Origin: Bacteroidota bacterium
Lineage (GTDB): Bacteria > Bacteroidota > Bacteroidia > Bacteroidales > Tenuifilaceae
Length of the DNA stretch: 7,427 nt
Reading direction: 5' to 3'
Assembly: GCA_023406715.1 (NCBI GenBank)
Contig: JAEXVC010000094.1
Location: forward strand, 1 to 7,427
Shown: piece after piece, positions 1 through 7,000 of the stretch
How positions within the stretch are numbered: position 1 is the first letter of the stretch
How the letters are laid out: each line of letters opens with the position of its first letter
Notes under the pieces: model-generated
The model's input: the letters and a program-made list of their open reading frames with translations, nothing else
The model's database searches: none
What the model was told of the DNA's origin: nothing
Program-made: the position numbers and the translations under genes

Positions 1-1104
1 ATTATTCTCCACAATCAAAAAAAACACGACATTATTGCAGGGTACCCATGGTTTGGCAGTTGGGGGCGCGACACTTTTATTTCGTTACCTGGATTGACCC
101 TAGGTTTAAATGACGATAAAATGTGCAAAACCATACTGGATTCATTAAGTCACGACCTTAAAAATGGACTATTCCCCAATATGGGCAATGCAACATCGGT
201 TGCATTTAACTCAGTGGACGCTCCACTTTGGTACTTCTGGGCAATTCAGCAATACTTCTATCACACTAAAAATCATAAGGATGTTTGGCACGATTATGGG
301 AAAAAACTGAAAACCATTCTTAAGGGTTACAGGGAAGGATTGGCTTATAACATCAAGATGCAACCCAACGGGTTGATTTGGGCTGGTGAAAAAGGCTTTG
401 CCCTAACTTGGATGGATGCTGTGGTTTGCGGAAAGCCTGTAACGCCTCGCATTGGCTATCCTGTTGAAATTAATGCGCTTTGGTACAACGCCATTATGTT
501 TACCATCGAACTTGCTACAATGAATAAGGACTCCCGTTTTGTAAAGGAATGGCTCCCCATTGCTGAGTTGGCTAAAAAATCGTTTGAGGAAATGTTCTGG
601 ATACCAGAAAAAAATTACCTAGCCGATTTTATTGATGAGAATGGCCAAAACATTGATGTTCGTCCAAACCAAATATTTGCCATTTCATTGCCATACAGCC
701 CAATTGACGATGAGAAGAAACTCAACGTGCTGGATAAAGTAGAACGAAAGTTATTTACACCTAAAGGCCTACGAACACTTTCGCCTCAGGCTCCCGACTA
801 CAAGGGCAAATACGAAGGCGACCAAGCAACCCGCGATGCAGCCTACCACCAAGGCACTGTATGGCCTTGGTTACTGGGAGCTTATGTTGAAGCACAGTTC
901 AAACTACACGGAAAAAATGCGCTACATATGGCCGAGAGCATAGTGGAATCGTTACAGGAAGATGTTGACATTTACGGATTATGCTCTGTAGCCGAAGTGT
1001 ACGATGGCGACCCACCACAACGCCCCAATGGATGCATATCGCAAGCATGGAGCGTTGCAGAATTGATAAGAATTGTAAGGATGATTGAGAAATATAGCGA
1101 TTAA
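1..1104 (+). CDS. Amylo-alpha-1,6-glucosidase (glycogen debranching enzyme, GH133-like), C-terminal part
   Basis: This is the 3' part of a glycogen debranching enzyme; the frame is open from base 1, so the start lies upstream. It should hydrolyse the alpha-1,6-linked glucose left at trimmed branch points of glycogen, in the cytoplasm. The 367 visible residues carry the family landmarks in order (numbered from the window edge): AGYPWFGSWGRDTFISLPG at about 13-31, with the conserved Asp24 that by family knowledge is probably catalytic; TWMDA and TPRIGYPVEINALW at 136-161; HQGTVWPW at 283-290 in the (alpha/alpha)6-barrel; and YDGDPPQRPNGCISQAW at 334-350. Bacterial members are usually about 640-680 residues, so roughly the N-terminal 45% is missing. 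An internal TTG at base 94 could be taken for a start, but the conserved GRDT block lies before it, so it is not. The stop is 21 bases before the next gene, which implies cotranscription. Assignment to the family is firm; exact substrate chain length is not visible. Confidence 0.95.
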   Translation: MILHNQKKHDIIAGYPWFGSWGRDTFISLPGLTLGLNDDKMCKTILDSLSHDLKNGLFPNMGNATSVAFNSVDAPLWYFWAIQQYFYHTKNHKDVWHDYGKKLKTILKGYREGLAYNIKMQPNGLIWAGEKGFALTWMDAVVCGKPVTPRIGYPVEINALWYNAIMFTIELATMNKDSRFVKEWLPIAELAKKSFEEMFWIPEKNYLADFIDENGQNIDVRPNQIFAISLPYSPIDDEKKLNVLDKVERKLFTPKGLRTLSPQAPDYKGKYEGDQATRDAAYHQGTVWPWLLGAYVEAQFKLHGKNALHMAESIVESLQEDVDIYGLCSVAEVYDGDPPQRPNGCISQAWSVAELIRIVRMIEKYSD

Positions 1105-1125
1105 CAAAACTAACTGCATTTTGAT

Positions 1126-2406
1126 ATGAGAGTTTTGATGTTTGGCTGGGAGTTTCCCCCGCACATTACAGGAGGATTGGGAACAGCATGTTTTGGTCTT
1201 ACAAAGGGTATTGCAAAGCATAACGTTGATGTGATTTTTGTTGTGCCCAAAGCTTATGGCGACGAGGATGGCTCATCGGTTCGGCTTGTTGCTGCCGAAA
1301 ATATTGATGTGGCACACACCAGTATGCAGTTGGAGGAGTTTTGGAAGCATATTCAATACCTTGAGATTAGCTCCAACATAGTCCCTTATGTTGACCCTGA
1401 GGAATTTAAAAAGATAGTTGACTCCTCGGAGTTGGAATCATCGGAAAAAAGTTCGTTTACGTCACGAAAAAAGTTCAAGTTTACTGGCAAATATGGCCCA
1501 AACCTAATGAGCGAGGTAACCCGCTACGCAATTATTGCGGCCACGCTAGCATCGGAAAATCATTTCGATGTAATTCATGCTCACGACTGGCTAACCTACC
1601 CTGCGGGTATTGCAGCCAAAATGGTTTCGGGCAAACCATTGGTTATTCATGTTCACGCTACCGAGTTCGACCGCAGCGGTGAGAACGTCAACCAAAGCGT
1701 TTACGATATTGAACGCAGAGGAATGGAAGTGGCCGATAAAATTATTACCGTAAGCAACTACACCCGTAACATTGTAATAACCCGGTACGGAATACCCGAG
1801 GATAAAGTTATTACCGTACATAATGGTGTAGATTTCTCAAATCATCAGGATGATATTGATTCTGAACGTGGAGTTGATGAGCAAGTGGTCACATTTCTTG
1901 GTCGTGTTACGTTCCAAAAAGGCCCCGACTACTTTGTGGAGGCTGCCAACAAGGTTATCAAAAAACATCCAAATGTGCGCTTTGTAATGGCCGGTAGCGG
2001 CGATATGCTTAACAGAATGATTAGGCGAGTGGCAAAACTAGGCATTGCGCACAAATTCCATTTTACTGGATTCCTTAAAGGACAGGATGTTCATCAGATG
2101 TTCGCGCTAAGCGATGTTTACGTCATGCCATCTGTGTCGGAACCTTTCGGCATAAGTCCGCTGGAGGCAATGCGCTCCAACGTTCCTGTTATCATTTCAA
2201 AGCAATCGGGCGTATCGGAGGTGCTTAAGTATGCCATCAAGGTCGACTTCTGGGATGTGGACGCTTTGGCCGATAGTATTTACGGATTACTCAATTATAA
2301 GGCTCTGGCAAACTTCTTTATCCAGCACGGACAGGATGAGGTGAATAACCTTAAGTGGGATAATGCCGCCAAACAGGTTATAGATGTTTATAACTCGGTA
2401 CTTTAA
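1126..2406 (+). CDS. GT4-family glycosyltransferase, probable alpha-glucan (glycogen) synthase
   Basis: This is a complete 426-residue retaining glycosyltransferase of the GT-B fold, with no signal peptide or membrane segment. Seen in the sequence: an N-terminal glycine loop TGGLGTA (15-21) behind GWEFPPH; HAHDW at 151-155; IHVHATEFDR at 174-183; the start of the second Rossmann domain at FLGRVTFQKGPDYF (257-270, with Arg260 and Lys265); and SEPFGISPLEA (338-348), which contains the E-x7-E pair Glu339 and Glu347. These are typical of GT4/GT5 enzymes that extend alpha-glucans from ADP- or UDP-glucose. Its place between a debranching enzyme and a GH57 amylase supports a role in glycogen synthesis. 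The lysine of the GlgA K-x-G-G-L loop is replaced by Ile14, so it is not a canonical GlgA. Database labels such as mannosyltransferase or group 1 glycosyltransferase are possible for relatives. Start ATG 1126 gives the family's usual N-terminus; no Shine-Dalgarno precedes it, as is common in Bacteroidota. Function is inferred; family is firm. Confidence 0.88.
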   Translation: MRVLMFGWEFPPHITGGLGTACFGLTKGIAKHNVDVIFVVPKAYGDEDGSSVRLVAAENIDVAHTSMQLEEFWKHIQYLEISSNIVPYVDPEEFKKIVDSSELESSEKSSFTSRKKFKFTGKYGPNLMSEVTRYAIIAATLASENHFDVIHAHDWLTYPAGIAAKMVSGKPLVIHVHATEFDRSGENVNQSVYDIERRGMEVADKIITVSNYTRNIVITRYGIPEDKVITVHNGVDFSNHQDDIDSERGVDEQVVTFLGRVTFQKGPDYFVEAANKVIKKHPNVRFVMAGSGDMLNRMIRRVAKLGIAHKFHFTGFLKGQDVHQMFALSDVYVMPSVSEPFGISPLEAMRSNVPVIISKQSGVSEVLKYAIKVDFWDVDALADSIYGLLNYKALANFFIQHGQDEVNNLKWDNAAKQVIDVYNSVL

Positions 2407-2434
2407 ACTTTATAATAACAAACCAATATAAGTG

Positions 2435-4060
2435 ATGAAGACAATTTGCTTTTACTTTCAGGTTCACCAGCCATATAGATTAAGAAGATATCGCTTTTTC
2501 GATATTGGTAAAAACCATAACTACTTCGACGAATTTGCCAATCGGTCAATTATGCGCAAAGTAGCCGAGAAGTGTTACCTGCCTACCAATAAGTTGATGC
2601 TCGACCTAATTAACGAGTATGGCTCTAGGTTTAAAATATCGTACTCCATATCGGGCACGGCACTCGACCAATTTGAACATTACGCCCCCGACGTTCTTGA
2701 TAGTTTCAGGAAACTTGCAAAAACTGGCTGTGTAGAATTTTTGGCCGAAACACACTCGCACTCCCTATCGGCACTCAAAAATAAGGACGAATTCTACCGT
2801 CAAATTGAGAGTCAAACTAAACGGTTGGAGGAGTTAATTGACTATAAGCCAAAAACTTTCCGCAACACTGAGTTAATTTACTCCGACGAAATTGGAGCAA
2901 TGGTTGCTGACCTTGGCTATAAAGCAATGCTAACCGAGGGCGCTAAGCATATCCTTGGATGGAAGAGTTCCAATTTCCTTTACGCAAATGCTATAAACCC
3001 AAAATTAAAGTTACTGCTTAAAAATTTTAGGTTAAGCGATGACATTGCCTTCCGATTCTCAAACCGCGATTGGAGCGAATGGCCATTAACCACGGAAAAG
3101 TTTGTTCATTGGCTTAACAACATCGACCCAAAGGAGGAAATTGTAAACCTATTCATGGACTACGAGACCTTTGGCGAACACCAATGGGCGGAAACAGGCA
3201 TTTTCGATTTTATGCGCGCCTTACCTGGCAGAGTATTCAGCAGTTCAAACTTTGAGTTTTTAACTCCCTCGGAAGCCGCCGATAAACATCAGCCAATTGC
3301 TTTACTTCACGTTCCATATCCTATATCGTGGGCTGATGAGGAACGCGACCTTACCGCATGGCTTGGCAATGAGCTACAGGATGAGGCTTTCAATCACCTC
3401 TACTCGCTTTCCGATAAGATTGACAAGTTGGATGATGCCGATTTAAAACGCGATTGGCTCTACCTTCAAACTAGCGACCATTTCTACTATATGTGTACCA
3501 AATGGTTCAGCGATGGCGATGTGCACAAGTACTTCAATCCATACGACACTCCTTACGAAGCTTTCATCAACTTTATGAATGTACTTAGCGATTTTACTAT
3601 CCGATTAAAATCTAAGATACTTGAGGTAAACTACTTTGCAAATACAAAAGTTGATTTAGAGGAGATAGATATCCTAATTCAACTTTATAAACAAAAAATG
3701 CTTGAGTTAGTCAAAATCAAAGGAGGTGAAATCATTAATGGCAACGGAAATGGCTTTGCCAAAAACTCCGAGGAAGTTGCAGAAGTCAAGAAAACACAGC
3801 CAAAAACCGAAACAAAGACTAAGCAGACAAAAAAACTTAAGTCCGAAAAACCTAAGGTTGTAAGCAAAGAAAAAACGACCTCAGTAAAGGCTAGTGCGAG
3901 CAAGGTTAAATCGACTAAAGCAAAATCTGAAACGGAAACCACTAAACCTAAAGCGCCCAAAGCTGTTAAGAAAATATCAACCTCAAAGGTTGAGAGTAAA
4001 TCGAAAACAACAAAAGGAACGGTGCAAAAATTGGCTAGTAAAACAAAGAAAGCAAAGTGA
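2435..4060 (+). CDS. GH57 alpha-amylase / 4-alpha-glucanotransferase-type enzyme with lysine-rich C-terminal tail
   Basis: This is a 541-residue GH57 glycoside hydrolase acting on alpha-1,4-glucans by a retaining mechanism, cytoplasmic since no signal peptide is seen. The conserved GH57 regions are visible in order: HQP at 11-13; CVEFLAETHSHSL at 99-111; FRNTELIYSDE at 142-152, where Glu146 matches the family nucleophile; FMDYETFGEHQ at 240-250, where Asp242 matches the acid/base; and ISWADEERDLTAWLGNELQ at 297-315, a block typical of GH57 amylases. The catalytic part ends near residue 430. Residues 441-541 are a low-complexity basic tail with 32 lysines, not part of any GH57 domain known to me. 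ATG 2435 is preferred over the adjoining GTG at 2432 because MKTICFYFQVHQP is the family's usual N-terminus. It lies 28 bases after the GT4 gene and 23 before the synthase-phosphorylase gene. Whether it hydrolyses or transfers glucan cannot be decided from sequence. Confidence 0.92.
   Translation: MKTICFYFQVHQPYRLRRYRFFDIGKNHNYFDEFANRSIMRKVAEKCYLPTNKLMLDLINEYGSRFKISYSISGTALDQFEHYAPDVLDSFRKLAKTGCVEFLAETHSHSLSALKNKDEFYRQIESQTKRLEELIDYKPKTFRNTELIYSDEIGAMVADLGYKAMLTEGAKHILGWKSSNFLYANAINPKLKLLLKNFRLSDDIAFRFSNRDWSEWPLTTEKFVHWLNNIDPKEEIVNLFMDYETFGEHQWAETGIFDFMRALPGRVFSSSNFEFLTPSEAADKHQPIALLHVPYPISWADEERDLTAWLGNELQDEAFNHLYSLSDKIDKLDDADLKRDWLYLQTSDHFYYMCTKWFSDGDVHKYFNPYDTPYEAFINFMNVLSDFTIRLKSKILEVNYFANTKVDLEEIDILIQLYKQKMLELVKIKGGEIINGNGNGFAKNSEEVAEVKKTQPKTETKTKQTKKLKSEKPKVVSKEKTTSVKASASKVKSTKAKSETETTKPKAPKAVKKISTSKVESKSKTTKGTVQKLASKTKKAK
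3755..4057 (+). repeat. Low-complexity lysine-rich coding tract (tail of the GH57 protein)
   Basis: This stretch encodes residues 441-541 of the GH57 protein. I count 32 lysines, 9 glutamates and no aspartate or arginine in 101 residues, the rest mostly Thr, Ser, Ala, Val and Pro. The composition recalls histone H1-like or AlgP-like tails: short degenerate K-x-x-K units rather than an exact tandem repeat. It is rich in A runs, including seven A's at 3829-3835. It is predicted to be disordered and strongly positively charged. What it binds is unknown; it could be an anionic polymer, a partner protein or the glycogen granule surface. Confidence 0.85.
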
Positions 4061-4083
4061 TGTATTGCAAACAATAAAAAACA

Positions 4084-7000
4084 ATGGATATGAAGGATAA
4101 ACTATTAAAACCCGATTACCTATTCGAGGTTAGTTGGGAAGTTTGCAACAAAGTGGGGGGAATTCACACAGTAATATCCACCAAAGCGTTGAGTATTGAG
4201 AACGAACTCAAGAATAACTACATACTTATTGGCCCCGACGTTATTAAAGATACCGAGGTTAATCCAGAATTTTTGGAGGATACAACCCTTTTTGCATCGT
4301 GGCGTCAAAAGGCGTTCGAGGAAGGATTGCCTATCCGAATTGGACGTTGGAATATTCCTTGCAAACCAATTGCAATTATCATTAACTTCTCAGGGCTTAT
4401 CTCTAAAAAAGATGAGGTTTTCAGGCTATTCTGGGAGGAATTTAAACTAGACTCCATATCGGGGCAGTGGGATTACATTGAACCAGCTTTGTTTGGCTAT
4501 GCCGCTGGTAAAGTTATTGAAAGTTTTACCAACTTTCACCTAAGCCTACGCCACCGGGTAGTTGCTCAATTCCACGAGTGGATGACAGGTACAGGTTTGC
4601 TTTACCTCAAAATGAATGTACCTCAAATAGGAACTGTATTTACCACACACGCCACTGCGCTAGGCCGAAGTATTGCTGGAAACAACGTTCCGTTGTACAA
4701 CAACATGGAAAAGTTCGACCCCGAAGGAAAAGCTAGGGAGTTCAACATAGTTTCGAAACAATCGTTGGAGAAAATTACCGCACAGGAGGCCGATTGTTTC
4801 ACCACTGTAAGCGAAATAACTGCAAGAGAATGTAGCCATTTTTTAGAGAAAAAGGTTGATTTAATAACTCCAAACGGTTTCGAAAACACCTTTGTTCCCG
4901 AAGCCGAGGAGTTCAAACTTCGGAGATTGGAGGGCAAAATTAAGTTCTACGAGGTTGCAGAAGCAATGCTTGCACACGATGTGGCGAAGGATAGCATTGT
5001 GGTTGGCATTAGCGGTCGGTACGAATTCAAAAATAAAGGTATAGATGTATTTATTGATGCCCTAGGCCGACTCAACCAAGAGAACAACTTAAACAAGGAA
5101 GTTCTTGCATTCCTTTTAATTCCAGCAGGACATCACGGCCCCAGAAAGGATGTTTTTCAAAATTTGCGAGATAAAGACAAGGATTTTGAAAATTACATTA
5201 TACTCGACGACACACATGTTACACATTACCTAAACGATCCTGAAACAGAGCCAATACTTCGCAGAATTCGATCGGTTGGTCTGAATAACTCCTCATCGGA
5301 TAAAGTAAAAGTATTCTGGGTGCCCTGTTACCTTAATGGCGATGATGGTATTTTCAACAAAGCTTACTACGATTTGCTTATTGGAATGGATGTAACCGTA
5401 TTCCCATCGTACTACGAACCTTGGGGGTACACTCCGCTTGAAAGTTTAGCCTTTAAGGTTCCAACCATTACAACTTCCCTTGCTGGTTTTGGCGATTGGG
5501 TAAACCGACACTACAGCAAACCCAAGGATTCTATCAAGGTTATACACCGCAGCGACGATAACGACTCCGAGATAGTTGACCAAATTGTTGGAAGTTTGCA
5601 AGGATACATCAAACTCGATATGTCCAAGCGTAATGAACTAATGGAAAATGCTGGCGACGTTGCCAACATTGCGCTTTGGAGCAACTTTGTGGATTACTAC
5701 TACAATGCATACGATATTGCCCTTAACTGCGTGGGCGAACGCACACACCGATTCATGGAGTTTGAGCGTCAGGAAGTTTTACCTTCCATTGAGCGTAAAT
5801 TCAGGTTGAATCAGCCCTCCTGGGTACGATTAATAGTTCAGAAAAGTTTGCCCGAAAAATTAAAAACGCTCGACGATTTATCGCGCAACCTTTGGTGGTC
5901 GTGGAGCATTGAGGCAAATGAGCTGTTTGAGTCTATCGATAAAGAACTTTGGATAAGATGCGAGCAAAACCCTATTCTTTTCCTGGAAAGAATCAGCCTT
6001 CCTCGTTTTCAGGAGTTAGAGCAAGACACCGTTTTTGTTGAAAAACTTCACTCAACTTACCTAAAGTTCACATCATATATGATGCAGAAGTACCAGCGCA
6101 AAGGACCAAAGATTGCGTACTTCAGCATGGAGTTTGGGCTTCATAGCTCACTAAAACTTTACTCTGGCGGCTTGGGCGTACTTGCTGGCGACTACCTAAA
6201 AGAGGCTTCGGACAGCAATGTGGATTTGGTTGGTATCGGTTTGCTTTACCGTTACGGCTACTTTACACAAAACCTTACAGCATCAGGGCAACAAATTGCG
6301 GTTTACGACCAGCAAAATTTTACTCAAACACTTGCAAATCCAGTAAGAGATGAGAATGGCAAGTGGGTAACTGTTCACGTGGCAATGCCTGGACGTTTGG
6401 TTCACGCACGTTTATGGAAGGTTGATGTTGGAAGAACCGAACTATACTTGCTCGATACAGATTTTGAGGATAACCTAATTCAGGATAGGTCGATAACCCA
6501 CCACTTGTACGGCGGCGATTTGGAAAATCGCTTCAAGCAAGAGATGGTGCTCGGAATTGGCGGAGTTAGAGCGCTAAAAGCACTTGGAATTGATGCAGAT
6601 GTTTTCCACTTAAACGAAGGTCATGCCGCATTTATAGGCCTTGAACGATTAAGGGGCTATATTTGGGGCGAAAAACTGGCTTTCAACGAAGCCGTTGAGG
6701 TGGTTCGCTCTTCAAGCCTATACACCACTCACACCCCTGTCCCTGCAGGTCACGATGCTTTTCCCGAAGAAATGGTCAGGGTTTATATGGCTCACTACCC
6801 TGAAAGACTCAAAATTAATTGGGAACAATTTATGGATTTAGGCCGCACAATCCCTGGCGATTCATCGCAAAAATTCTCGATGAGCAATTTAGCAGCAACT
6901 CTCTCGCAGGAAATTAATGGTGTTAGTTGGTTACACGGTGAGGTTAGCCGAAAGATGTTTGCAGGAATGTGGCCATGCTATTTTCCTAACGAATTGCACG

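Noticed and set aside
94..1104. TTG at base 94 as the start of the first gene
   Set aside because: The same frame is open to base 1 and encodes the conserved GYPWFGSWGRDTF block before this codon, so the gene begins upstream of the window.
979..1221. Antisense ORF over the first gene junction (80 codons)
   Set aside because: It overlaps the conserved C-terminus of the debranching enzyme and the conserved N-terminus of the GT4 gene, and its cysteine-rich product shows no family features.
1591..1821. Antisense ORF inside the GT4 gene (76 codons)
   Set aside because: It lies fully opposite conserved GT4 coding sequence and its product has no recognisable motif.
2432..2434. GTG one codon before ATG 2435 as the start of the GH57 gene
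   Set aside because: The ATG directly after it gives the family's usual MKTIC-type N-terminus; GTG would only add one residue and has no better ribosome binding signal.
2407..2434. TATAATAA-like sequence between the GT4 and GH57 genes as a promoter
   Set aside because: The gap is only 28 bases and lacks the TTTG element expected upstream in Bacteroidota promoters; an AT-rich intergenic gap explains it.
3685..4074. Antisense ORF of 129 codons, rich in Phe, Leu and Val, resembling a membrane protein
   Set aside because: It is the reverse complement of the lysine-rich tract: AAA/AAG codons read as TTT/CTT. Its hydrophobicity is a by-product of composition, and no start signal supports it.
3894..4100. 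Arginine/lysine-rich +1-frame ORF of 68 codons over the end of the GH57 gene
   Set aside because: It starts at a GTG without a ribosome binding site, runs over the lysine-rich tract and into the start of the next gene. Low-complexity A-rich DNA keeps the frame open by chance.
4120..4937. ORFs at 4120-4308 (-), 4196-4450 (+, other frame) and 4623-4937 (-) over the synthase domain
   Set aside because: All lie within the continuous GT3 frame with its conserved motifs; they are chance open frames.
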